A stretch of 64,000 nt of DNA from Nesterenkonia sp. (GTDB taxonomy: Bacteria; Actinomycetota; Actinomycetes; Actinomycetales; Micrococcaceae): assembly GCF_029265375.1 (NCBI RefSeq), contig NZ_JAJUJJ010000013.1, positions 1 to 64,000 of the forward strand, read 5' to 3'. Numbering within the stretch: position 1 is the stretch's first letter; each line of letters starts with the position of its first letter. Below the pieces are notes generated by a model that worked only from the letters and a program-made list of their open reading frames with translations, had not been told where the DNA came from and did not search any database. This document shows, piece after piece, positions 1-8,034 of the stretch. A program made the position numbers and the translations under genes.

Positions 1-50
1 GCCGTCGCAGCTCTCCCGGCGGCCCCGGCGCGACGGGTACGCTCATGCTC

Positions 51-731
51 ATGTCCGTTGCTCTGCACGTAGTGCTCGACCAGCCGGAGATCCCCGGCAA
101 CACCGGCAATATCATCCGCCTGGCGGCCGTCGCCGGCTTCCGGCTGCACATCGCCGGCCCCACGCTCTTCGAGTTCTCGGACACCAGGCTGAAGCGGGCC
201 GGCCTGGACTACCACGATCTGGCCGTGATGACCGAGCATGCACACCTGGAGGACGCCTACACCGCTCTGGGCCTTCCCGACGGCGATGCCGGTGGACCTG
301 CGACCCCCACACAGCACACATCCGGCGCACCACAGGGCGATGCTGGGTCCGCGATCCCCACACAGCACGCAGCCGGCGCCCCCGACCGCAATGCCGGCGA
401 GCCTGCGATCCCCACACAGGCACCCCGCGCCTCGTCCGGTTCCGTCGCCGAGGCGAACGGCACCCGGCGCTCCTCCAGCACGCCCCGAGTCTTCGCGTTC
501 ACCGGCGATGGGGAGATCCATCACACCGAGGTCGACTATCGCCCCGGTGATGTGCTGCTCTTCGGCCGGGAGTCCACCGGACTGGACGAGCACGTCAAGC
601 AGGACCCGCGGGTCACCGCGCGCGTCCGGATTCCCATGCTGCCGGGACGGCGCAGCCTGAACCTGGCCAATTCGGTCTCCGTGGCGGTCTACGAGGCGTG
701 GCGGCAGGCCGGCTTCCGCGGCGGAGTCTGA
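51..731 (+). CDS. trmL: tRNA (cytidine/uridine-2'-O-)-methyltransferase TrmL, SPOUT family
   Basis: TrmL-type SPOUT enzymes 2'-O-methylate the wobble nucleotide of certain tRNA-Leu species using S-adenosylmethionine. The N-terminal hallmark PEIPGNTGNIIRL and the C-terminal knot motifs LLFGRESTGL, IPMLPGRRSLNLANSVSVAVYEAWR are intact, so the cofactor knot should fold. The protein (226 aa) is clearly longer than the roughly 155-aa E. coli TrmL, because about 70 residues are inserted between TALG and RVFAF, where the family has a short link. Two in-frame ATGs exist (45 and 51). The second is chosen because a TACGCT -10-like box at 38-43 lies 7 nt upstream, as in other apparently leaderless genes here. 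Family call is secure; function of the insertion is unknown. Confidence 0.9.
   Translation: MSVALHVVLDQPEIPGNTGNIIRLAAVAGFRLHIAGPTLFEFSDTRLKRAGLDYHDLAVMTEHAHLEDAYTALGLPDGDAGGPATPTQHTSGAPQGDAGSAIPTQHAAGAPDRNAGEPAIPTQAPRASSGSVAEANGTRRSSSTPRVFAFTGDGEIHHTEVDYRPGDVLLFGRESTGLDEHVKQDPRVTARVRIPMLPGRRSLNLANSVSVAVYEAWRQAGFRGGV
282..419 (+). repeat. In-frame degenerate 54-bp tandem repeat inside trmL
   Basis: Two full and one partial copies of an 18-codon unit encode GDAGGPATPTQHTSGAPQ, GDAGSAIPTQHAAGAPDR and NAGEPAIPTQ. The shared DNA core is a CCCCACACAG run in each copy. The repeat stays in frame, is rich in Ala, Gly, Pro and Thr, and is probably a disordered surface loop generated by minisatellite expansion. 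Confidence 0.8.
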
Positions 732-860
732 TCCCGCACAGATCCCAGCCGCCGCACGGGTGTTGGTCACCTCCGCGTCCAGCCGGCCTGGCTAGACTCG
801 CCAGCAGAGCCAGCAGGCATCCACACCAGCCCGAGTAACGGGGCGGGAAGCGAGTGAACA

Positions 861-2765
861 GTGAGCGACCAGTCAGGCCGTGACTCCGACCACCCCCTGA
901 CGCCTGCCCAGAAAGAGCCGCCGGAGCAGCTGCCCGCGGAGGGACCCGACCGCGAGCGCCCCACGCCGGAGGCGCCCGATCCTGCCGAGCAGCACGAACA
1001 CGCTCTGCGCGCCGCCGAACCCCACGCGACCCAGGCACCGGGAAACGACGACGAGTTCGACCGCTCCGGAGTCCACCCGCACGACGGCGACGACGAGTTC
1101 TCCGACTCCCCGGCCCAACTCCACAACGACGACGGCGACGACGACGAGTCGCAGGCCCTGGGGACTGCCGGAGGCTCTGAGCCCGACCAGGACGCCCTCC
1201 CCCAGCTGGGAGACCCTGATGAGGCGGGAGAACCGGTCGCCGCCCAGGATTCGGACGGGGTGGAGGACCCCGAGGCCTCCGACGAGCCAGAGGATCCCAG
1301 CCTGGCTGAGCTGCTGGCCGGAACCGCCCGGGGCGAGACGGCGTCGTTCTCCGCATTCTTCGAGTCCACCGCCGATGTGGTCTACGGCATGGCGCTGCTG
1401 ATGCACGCTGAGGCCGAGGGCGCGCATGCCTCCACTGTGGCGGTGTACCAGCATCTGTGGGATCAGGCCGACGTCCGAGCCCGGGACCTGCGGCTGCAGA
1501 CCCAGGCTTCGGAGACGCTGACGGACGAGTACGCCGGGTTCTACGGTGCGGACCAGCTCAGTGACCAGCCGGCCTCTGACGAGGACCCGGAGACCTACCG
1601 CCCCAATGAGTATGAGCTGGTGCTGGAGTGGCTGGTGCCGCTGGCCCACCGGATCTTCGTGGAGCGCTTCCGCGAAGGGGCCGCGGCCCCGATTCCGCTC
1701 TCACCGGTGCCGCAGAGCGAAGGCGGGGGTGTTGCCGGGCTGCCCGAGGAGGTCCTCGACGATATGCTCGCGCTCTCCGATTCCCAGGCCCAGGCCCTGG
1801 CACTGACCTATCTGGCCGGCCTGACCCACCAGCAGGTGGCGCAGACGGTGGAGGCGGCCATCCCCAGCGTGAAGTCCCGGCTGCGGGACGCGATGACCAG
1901 GCTGCACAATCAGCGCACTGAACGGGCTGCCGAGACTGACCCGATCCTGCGGGCGGCTGTGACCCGGCGGGATGTGGAACGCTCCGGCGGGGTCAACCGC
2001 AACTTCAGCAATGAGATCTCCGCCGATCTGGACAAGGGTCTGCTGGTGGAGCTGGCGGAGCTCTATGCGCTGGACGCGGTCGATGACCGCGAACGGGCCC
2101 TGCTGGATGAGAAGGCGCTGACCGCCGATGCCCAGGAGGCCCAGCAGTGGGAGACCCGCGTGCTGGCAGCACGGCGGACGCTGGCGGAGGTCTTCGCCTC
2201 CGACCCGGTGGCCCCGCCGAGCAGTCTGCTGGAGGGGGTGCTGCACAGCGTCGGCGACCAAGAGGTGGGAGTCGGCCTGGTGGAGGACATCTCCAACCAC
2301 ACCGGGGAGGAGGTTCGCCGCACCCCTGTGCTGAAGCGGTGGATGTTCATCGCCGGGTTCCTGGCGATCCTGCTCATCGGCGGGATTGTGATCTGGCAGG
2401 TCTCCGCCCCGCAGGACGTTCAGGGGCTGGCCGCTTCCGATCCGGAGGCCGCTGTGGTGGAGGACTATGAGATGGCTCAGGGAGGTCAGCTCAACGCGGT
2501 CTTCTCCGAGGCCGAGGATGTCGGCCACATCGAGTTCTCCGACGTCCCGGAGCTTGAGGGAGACGCCACCTACCAGCTGTGGCTGATGCCCGCTGATGCG
2601 GCCGAGCCTTCCTCACTGGGCAATTTCACCGCTGAGGAGCTGGAGGCCGACGGCGTGGACATCCACACCTTTGCGGCCTACCGCTCCCTGCTGATCACTG
2701 TGGAGGATCGCCGCGGCGAGGAACGGCCGCAGGGCGAGACAGTGGCGGAGATCCCGCTGCGCTGA
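861..2765 (+). CDS. Fused ECF sigma factor (SigK-like) and RskA-type anti-sigma factor
   Basis: This 634-aa protein joins what are normally two neighbouring genes. Residues 1-150 are acidic and disordered. Residues 160-202 (SFSAFFESTADVVYGMALL...VYQHLW) and 253-272 (LEWLVPLAHRIFVERF) resemble sigma region 2 and the linker of SigK-type ECF factors, with an acidic insertion between. Residues 297-350 are a sigma-4 helix-turn-helix (LSDSQAQALALTYLAGLTHQQVA). Residues 392-466 (LLVELAELYALDAVDDRERALL) match the RskA N-terminal domain, 493-513 is a membrane segment, and 534-633 (AVFSEAEDVGHIEFSDVPEL...YQLWLMP) is the RskA C-terminal domain. GTG start with GGGCGGGAAG at 841-850. Inferred topology: sigma part cytoplasmic, RskA tail outside. 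Release by regulated proteolysis is inference; the protein may also have lost sigma activity. Confidence 0.82.
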   Translation: MSDQSGRDSDHPLTPAQKEPPEQLPAEGPDRERPTPEAPDPAEQHEHALRAAEPHATQAPGNDDEFDRSGVHPHDGDDEFSDSPAQLHNDDGDDDESQALGTAGGSEPDQDALPQLGDPDEAGEPVAAQDSDGVEDPEASDEPEDPSLAELLAGTARGETASFSAFFESTADVVYGMALLMHAEAEGAHASTVAVYQHLWDQADVRARDLRLQTQASETLTDEYAGFYGADQLSDQPASDEDPETYRPNEYELVLEWLVPLAHRIFVERFREGAAAPIPLSPVPQSEGGGVAGLPEEVLDDMLALSDSQAQALALTYLAGLTHQQVAQTVEAAIPSVKSRLRDAMTRLHNQRTERAAETDPILRAAVTRRDVERSGGVNRNFSNEISADLDKGLLVELAELYALDAVDDRERALLDEKALTADAQEAQQWETRVLAARRTLAEVFASDPVAPPSSLLEGVLHSVGDQEVGVGLVEDISNHTGEEVRRTPVLKRWMFIAGFLAILLIGGIVIWQVSAPQDVQGLAASDPEAAVVEDYEMAQGGQLNAVFSEAEDVGHIEFSDVPELEGDATYQLWLMPADAAEPSSLGNFTAEELEADGVDIHTFAAYRSLLITVEDRRGEERPQGETVAEIPLR

Positions 2766-2774
2766 GCCGGCAGC

Positions 2775-3563
2775 TCAGAATCCGGAGATAGTCTCCGGGC
2801 TGTTGACCACCACATGGTGGAAGTCTTCGGCGAATCCGCCCTCTGCGTGGATCTGCCGCATCTGCTCGGTGACGAACCCGACCATCTTCTCCGCATCGCG
2901 GTGCTGGCTGAAGTGCCGCCCCAGGGCTTCGATCTTCCGCTGCTGATATCCGGTGACGTCCACCCGGGTCTGCGCCAGGTGGCGGGGGGCTCCCATCAGC
3001 AGCAGATGCCGGATCTTGAACGGCTCCAGGCCCTCGGCAGCCAGCTCCGGATAGGCGAAAGGGTTCTCCACCGCCGGGTAGCAGGCCCTCACCACAGCCT
3101 CCCCGCACGCCAGGTGGTCAGGGTGAGATTTCTGCAGCCGGTCCCAGGCGCGCTCCGGATGGAAGCTGAGCACCGCGTCGGGCCGGACCCGCCGCATCTG
3201 GCGAACGATGCTGCCGATCAGCTCGTAGCTGGGCTCAACGAACCCGTCGCGCTCGTCCAGCAGGGTGACCTCGGAGATGCCCACCACGGCAGCGGCCTCC
3301 TCCTGCTCACGACGGCGCAGCTCAGCGGTCTGCTCAGCAGTGCGCCCGGGATCGAAGCCGCCGGCGTCCCCGGCGGTGAGCAGGCACAGCGTCACCTCGA
3401 CGCCGCGCTCGCTCAAGGCGGCGATAGTGGCCGAGGCGCCGAAGTCGATGTCATCGGGATGAGCGGCGAAGGCCAGCACAGTGGACAGCCCCAGACGGTG
3501 CTGCAGCTCATCAGGGCTGACCAGCCCGATCAGCTCGGTGGAGGGCTGCGGTGCAGTCGACAT
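2775..3563 (-). CDS. PIG-L / LmbE family N-acetylglucosamine deacetylase-like protein
   Basis: PIG-L family enzymes are zinc-dependent de-N-acetylases or amidases; in actinobacteria members act in mycothiol synthesis (MshB) or mycothiol conjugate detoxification (Mca). The metal-binding motif AHPDDID is at about residues 34-40, and the second conserved histidine block is SHPDHLACG. At 262 aa the length fits the family. The gene starts 9 bp after the stop of the HtrA-type protease gene on the same strand, so the two are probably co-transcribed. The sequence alone does not distinguish MshB, Mca or another deacetylase, so no symbol is given. Confidence 0.82.
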   Translation of the reverse strand: MSTAPQPSTELIGLVSPDELQHRLGLSTVLAFAAHPDDIDFGASATIAALSERGVEVTLCLLTAGDAGGFDPGRTAEQTAELRRREQEEAAAVVGISEVTLLDERDGFVEPSYELIGSIVRQMRRVRPDAVLSFHPERAWDRLQKSHPDHLACGEAVVRACYPAVENPFAYPELAAEGLEPFKIRHLLLMGAPRHLAQTRVDVTGYQQRKIEALGRHFSQHRDAEKMVGFVTEQMRQIHAEGGFAEDFHHVVVNSPETISGF

Positions 3564-3572
3564 CGTAGTGCC

Positions 3573-5309
3573 CTACATCGACGCCAGGGTCACGTCAATC
3601 TCCTGACGCTCCCCGTCGCGCACCACGGTCATGGTGACGGTCTCCCCGGCCGCGTACTCCCGCACCACAGCGGTGAGGTCGATGCTGTCCTCAATCTGGC
3701 GGCCTTCGACCTCCTCGATGACGTCACCGGCCTGCAGCCCGGCTTCCTCCGCGGGGGATCCGGGGGCCACACTGGCGACCAGTCCGCCGGCGGAGAAGGG
3801 CCCCATACCCTCGACCGGCTGCGGATTCGAGGAGTTGAACTGCTCCAGGATCTGCGCGTTGACCTGCGGATCCTGGCTGGCCTGGGTGACCTGGACGCCG
3901 AGCAGGCCGTGGGAGGCTTCGCCGTTCTCGATGAGTTCGGAGGCCACCCGCTGGGCGTAGTCGATCGGGATGGAGAAGCCCACCCCGATGCTGCCGGCGG
4001 TGCCTTCGCCCATCATCCCGCCTCCGGTGGAGGCGATAGCCACATTGACGCCGATGACCCGCCCCTGGGAGTCCACCAGGGCGCCTCCGGAATTGCCCTG
4101 GTTGATGGCGGCGTCGGTCTGGATGACGTTGAGGTAGATGCTGCCCTGCGTAGGGGTTTCCTCCTGATCGGGGAAGAAGAACTCGAACCCTTCCTCGTCC
4201 TCGGGCTGCTCCTGCTCGCCCTCTGTGTCTTCGAACATGTCCGTGTCCGGCTCGATGTCCTCGGGCTCCACTGCCGCTGAGGCCACCTGGATAGTGCGGT
4301 CCAGGGTGGAGACGATGCCGGTGGTCACGGTTCCGGCAAGACTCAGCGGAGCGCCGATGGCGATGGTCTGGTCCCCTACATTCAGGTCGCCGGAGGACCC
4401 GAGCTCGGCGGGGGTCAGGTTCTCCGTCTCCGCCAGCTGGATCACCGCCAGGTCACTGAGCGGATCCGTGCCGACGATCTCTGCGGTGGTGACCCGCCCG
4501 TCGCTGAGCTGCACCTGAATCTCCGGTTCGGCCTCCGCCCCGCCGAGGGTGACCACGTGCGTGTTAGTAAGCACATGGCCCTGCTCGTCCAGGATGATCC
4601 CGGAGCCGGAGCCGGCGCCGCCCTGACCTGCGACCGAGAGCGTCACCACCGACGGCGCGGCCTTGTCCGCAGCGGCGGTGATGGCGGTGGCATCCTCCGG
4701 AGTGTTGATCTCCACCCCGGGTCCGGTCTGGCCAAGCTCGGGGCTGGAGTCATCCAGCAGTGCGTGGCCGCCCAGGGCCGCACCGCCGCCGAGCAGTCCG
4801 GCCAGGAGCACGCCGACGGCGAAAGCGCCGCAGCCAACTCCTCTGCGGTCCTTCTTCGGCTGCTCTGCCGGCTGGGTCCACGGGTTCGGCTGCGCCGGCT
4901 GGCCCGCGGGCTGCCCGGCTCCCCACCCGGGGGTTGCGGGCCCCGGCTGCGGCTGGGCGCCCTGCCCGGTCTGGGAGTTCGCCTGCTGGGACGGGGCGGG
5001 GTGGCTGTGCGGAGGCTGAGCGCCGGGGGCCTGCCCCTCGCCGCCGGGGTGGTGGCCTGCGGCGGACTGGCCGGGCTGGGTGTAGTTGGGCGGGGTGTAG
5101 CCGGGCTGGGTGTAGGGCGGCTGCTCGTGCTGAGGCATGGGCCTGGTGTGATCCGGGTTCACTGGGAGCCGGTGGGTGGGGCTCTCTCCGCCGGGCGGCT
5201 GCTCCTGCGGCGCTTCCTGCGGGGAGGAGCCGTGCGGGGGTGCCTGCTCCGGGCTTTCCGGGCGGTCCTGGTTCTCCGGCCGGTCAGTCTCTTCTGGATC
5301 GTGTGCCAT
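3573..5309 (-). CDS. HtrA/DegP-type membrane-anchored serine protease with PDZ domain
   Basis: A trypsin-like protease of envelope quality control. Residues 1-155 form a Pro/Gln/Gly-rich cytoplasmic tail, about 158-183 is a membrane anchor, and the protease domain follows with the triad His251 (TNTHVV), Asp286 (DPLSDLAVI) and Ser407 (NQGNSGGAL). A PDZ domain spans about 465-578 (GLLGVQVTQ, SPAEEAGLQAGDVI). An unusual strongly acidic insertion (about 348-388) lies between LDRTIQVAS and SIYLNVIQT, a position where the family usually has only a short loop before the active-site serine. Closest architecture is the actinobacterial HtrA/PepD group. The PIG-L gene follows directly downstream. Confidence 0.92.
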   Translation of the reverse strand: MAHDPEETDRPENQDRPESPEQAPPHGSSPQEAPQEQPPGGESPTHRLPVNPDHTRPMPQHEQPPYTQPGYTPPNYTQPGQSAAGHHPGGEGQAPGAQPPHSHPAPSQQANSQTGQGAQPQPGPATPGWGAGQPAGQPAQPNPWTQPAEQPKKDRRGVGCGAFAVGVLLAGLLGGGAALGGHALLDDSSPELGQTGPGVEINTPEDATAITAAADKAAPSVVTLSVAGQGGAGSGSGIILDEQGHVLTNTHVVTLGGAEAEPEIQVQLSDGRVTTAEIVGTDPLSDLAVIQLAETENLTPAELGSSGDLNVGDQTIAIGAPLSLAGTVTTGIVSTLDRTIQVASAAVEPEDIEPDTDMFEDTEGEQEQPEDEEGFEFFFPDQEETPTQGSIYLNVIQTDAAINQGNSGGALVDSQGRVIGVNVAIASTGGGMMGEGTAGSIGVGFSIPIDYAQRVASELIENGEASHGLLGVQVTQASQDPQVNAQILEQFNSSNPQPVEGMGPFSAGGLVASVAPGSPAEEAGLQAGDVIEEVEGRQIEDSIDLTAVVREYAAGETVTMTVVRDGERQEIDVTLASM

Positions 5310-5396
5310 GCGCTGTTGGTGCTCCTACTCTGCAGTCAGATGGTCCTGACAGTCCGGTCGTAGACCCTGCCATAGGCGCCTTATAGACTCCTTGAC

Positions 5397-6989
5397 ATGG
5401 TGCCAGAGACTCTTCTCACGCTCCCGACGGCGACCGGCGCGATGATCGTGGGGCCGCTGATCATCGGCGCAGCGATCCTCGCTCTGATCGGTGTGGGAGC
5501 AGTCTATCTCTCCTCCGGGAGCAAACAGTCACGCCGGCTCATCGCCGGTTCGCAGGGCCAGCAGCGGCCGCAGGAGCAGCCGGACCCGCTGGACTCGGCG
5601 TCCACCCAGGAGCTGCAGCTGCAGGCCGGGGAGATGCTGGTGGCCGCTGACAACGCCGTGCAGTCCAGCGAGCAGGAGCTGCTGTTCGCCTCGGCCTCCT
5701 ACGGAGAGGCGAAGGTGGAGCCTTTCCAGAAGGATCTGGCCGAGGCGAAGGAGCATCTGCGCGAGTCCTTCCGGCTGCAGCAGCAGGTGGACGCCACCGA
5801 ACCCGGTGGTGAGGCTGAGGCCCGTGAGCTGTACAAGCGGATCATCCGCTCCTGCCAGAAGGTCAGCGACACTCTCCAGGCGCATAAGGAGGAGTTTGAC
5901 GGGCTGCGCGACCTGGAGCGGAACCCGGCACCGGCCCTGGAGCAGCTGCAGCAGCAGGTGTCGCGGCTGCAGCCGCGCCGCTCAGAGGCGGCAGAGGCGC
6001 TGGAGCAGCTGCGCAGCAAGTACGACGACGCCGCACTGGATCAGTACCGCGACAATCTGGACCAGACGGATCAGGCCTTGCAGGCTTCCGAGCAGGCGAT
6101 TCAGCAGGCGGATGAGGCGATCCGCGGCGGGGACACCGCCGCAGCGGTGCTGGCCATCCACTCCGGCGAGCAGGCCGCCGCCGACGCCCGGCAGCTCATC
6201 GACTCCATGGAGCAGACCGAGCAGCGGATGGAAACCGCCCGGCGGAATCTGGACATCGGCATCGCCCAGACCGAGCAGGACATCGCCCAGGCCCGCGCCA
6301 CCCTCGAAGCCGGGCAGGCCCCGGAGCTTGCCGGACCGGTAGCCGCAGCCGAGACTGCAGTGCGCCGGGCCAAGCAGGAGCTGGACTCGGGCAGACGGAT
6401 CGACCCGCTGGAGCTGCTGCAGTCTCTGGAGCTTGCCCACCGCGAGCTGGACGAGCCGCTCAACGCTGTGCGCGACCGTCAGGCGCAGGACCGCCGGGCG
6501 CGGGAGATGCTGCAGCATGAGCTGCTCACCGCCCGCACCCAGGTCCAGTCCTCGGTGGACTATCTGCGCTCGCGCCGCTACCGGGTCTCCTCCACCGCCC
6601 GGACTCGAATGGCGGAGGCAGAGCGCTGCCTGACCGAGGCTGAGGCGACCGGCGAGAGCCAGCCCTCCCGTGCCGTGGAATTGGCGCAGCAGGCTAAGAC
6701 ACTGGCCGTCCAGGCCGCGCAGATCGCCCAGCGGGAGGCCGCCACGCAGAACATGCAGACCATGGGCGGCGGTGCCGCCGGCCGCGGCACCCTAGGCGGC
6801 GGATACGGGACCGGCGGGGGCTTCGGCGGCTTCGGCGGCTTGGGCTACGGCGGGCACGGTCACCGTCGCGGCGGCTTCGGCTATCGGCGCGGCTACGGAC
6901 GCCGCAGCGGCATGGGTGCTGCCCTGAGCATCGGCCTGCGGATGGCTTCCCGGGCTGCTCGCTCCTCGGGCCGCCGTCGTCGATGGTGA
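5397..6989 (+). CDS. TPM-family-like coiled-coil membrane protein lacking the TPM domain
   Basis: The 530-aa product has an N-terminal membrane segment (about residues 15-38), a long Gln/Glu/Ala-rich coiled coil (about 65-450) and a glycine-rich basic tail (about 455-530, GGGYGTGGGFGGFGG). The segment around SSEQELLFASASYGEA...LRDLERNPAPALEQL resembles the part following the TPM domain in actinobacterial TPM-domain proteins, but no TPM domain precedes it. The divergent protease gene leaves only 87 bp upstream, so the domain is absent rather than missed. A TAGACT box at 5384-5389 lies 7 nt before the ATG, with no Shine-Dalgarno, suggesting a leaderless mRNA. It lies beside pspA, so a membrane-integrity role is possible but inferred. 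Confidence 0.7.
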   Translation: MVPETLLTLPTATGAMIVGPLIIGAAILALIGVGAVYLSSGSKQSRRLIAGSQGQQRPQEQPDPLDSASTQELQLQAGEMLVAADNAVQSSEQELLFASASYGEAKVEPFQKDLAEAKEHLRESFRLQQQVDATEPGGEAEARELYKRIIRSCQKVSDTLQAHKEEFDGLRDLERNPAPALEQLQQQVSRLQPRRSEAAEALEQLRSKYDDAALDQYRDNLDQTDQALQASEQAIQQADEAIRGGDTAAAVLAIHSGEQAAADARQLIDSMEQTEQRMETARRNLDIGIAQTEQDIAQARATLEAGQAPELAGPVAAAETAVRRAKQELDSGRRIDPLELLQSLELAHRELDEPLNAVRDRQAQDRRAREMLQHELLTARTQVQSSVDYLRSRRYRVSSTARTRMAEAERCLTEAEATGESQPSRAVELAQQAKTLAVQAAQIAQREAATQNMQTMGGGAAGRGTLGGGYGTGGGFGGFGGLGYGGHGHRRGGFGYRRGYGRRSGMGAALSIGLRMASRAARSSGRRRRW

Positions 6990-7105
6990 GCCCCGGTCAG
7001 AGGAAATTCTTCCCCAGGGGCTGATGAAGCCCCGCCGGTGAGGGTTAGTATCGGTAGCGTGATCCACACAGCAGGCCAGATGCCCCTTAAGGAAAGGTGA
7101 TCACA

Positions 7106-7912
7106 GTGACGAAGCAGTCCATTTTCGGCCGGATGTCTCAACTGGTCCGCGCCAACGTCAACGCGATGCTGGACCGGGCCGAAGATCCGGAGAAGATGCT
7201 GGACCAGATGGTGCGAGACTTCACCAACAACATCCGTGAGGCCGAGGAGGCGGTGGCCCAGACCATCGGCAATCTGCGGATGATGGAGGACGACTACAAG
7301 GAAGACCTGGATACTGCGCGCTCCTGGGGGCAGAAGGCGCTGGCGGCCTCCCGCAAGGCCGATGAGTTCCGGGCCGAGGGCAATCAGGAGAACGCCGCCA
7401 AATTCGACAACCTGGCCAAAGTGGCGATTCAGCGCCAGATCGACGCCGAGAACTCCGCCAAGGGTGCCGAGCCGACCATCCAGTCCCAGCGTGAGATTGT
7501 GGAGCGGCTGCGCACCGGCCTGGAGCAGATGAAGACGAAGCGTCAGCAGCTGATCTCCAAGCGCGATGAGCTGGTGGCCCGCTCCAAGGCGGCCCACGCC
7601 CAGTCTCAGGTCCACGACGCCGTCAAGGCCATCGACATTATGGATCCCACCTCCGAGGTGGGCCGCTTCGAGGAGAAGATCCGCCGCGAGGAGGCCCGGG
7701 TGCGGGGCCAGAACGAGCTGGCGGCCTCCAGCCTGGATGCTCAGTTCGAGCAGCTCGAAGACCTCGGCGAGCAGGCAGAGATCGAGGCGCGCCTGGCCGC
7801 CCTGAAGGGCGGGGCCGCCTCCCCGGCGGAGATCGGCAGCGGCAGCGCCTCCGGCACCGGCGTGACCGAAGAGGATTTCGCCGCATTGGACGCCGAGCGC
7901 GACAAGGCCTGA
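7106..7912 (+). CDS. pspA: PspA/IM30 family membrane-stress protein
   Basis: PspA/Vipp1 proteins are ESCRT-III-like coiled-coil proteins that bind the inner leaflet and protect membrane integrity under envelope stress. The N-terminus TKQSIFGRMSQLVRANVNAMLDRAEDPEKMLDQM is diagnostic and is followed by continuous helical heptads; length 268 aa is typical. An in-frame GTG at 7097 is rejected in favour of GTG 7106, because AAGGAAAGG at 7089-7097 gives ideal spacing only to the latter. It lies about 115 bp downstream of the glycine-tailed coiled-coil membrane protein and has its own possible -10 (TAGTAT near 7046). Confidence 0.93.
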   Translation: MTKQSIFGRMSQLVRANVNAMLDRAEDPEKMLDQMVRDFTNNIREAEEAVAQTIGNLRMMEDDYKEDLDTARSWGQKALAASRKADEFRAEGNQENAAKFDNLAKVAIQRQIDAENSAKGAEPTIQSQREIVERLRTGLEQMKTKRQQLISKRDELVARSKAAHAQSQVHDAVKAIDIMDPTSEVGRFEEKIRREEARVRGQNELAASSLDAQFEQLEDLGEQAEIEARLAALKGGAASPAEIGSGSASGTGVTEEDFAALDAERDKA

Positions 7913-7979
7913 CCGCGCGCGTATTCCCAGGGCGAACCCGGCGCCCCCGATGGCGTCAAACCGGGTGAACTCTGGTGTA

Positions 7980-8011
7980 ATGGGGAGTGAATGCACCGAT
8001 TCACTCCCCAT
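7980..8011. promoter_or_regulatory. Perfect 13-bp inverted repeat upstream of pdxS
   Basis: ATGGGGAGTGAAT and ATTCACTCCCCAT flank a 6-nt spacer. The element ends 23 nt before the pdxS start and overlaps the expected transcription start behind a TGTAAT -10-like hexamer at 7976-7981. It could be an operator or a 5'-UTR hairpin. PdxR-type regulators control pdxST in other actinobacteria, but no regulator gene is present here. Confidence 0.6.
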
Positions 8012-8034
8012 CTGCACGTCTGTAGGAGATTCTC

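Noticed and set aside
2814-4280. Long plus-strand frame antisense to the deacetylase and HtrA genes
   Set aside because: It mirrors two well-supported minus-strand genes, and its translation shows only the low-information composition typical of high-GC antisense frames.
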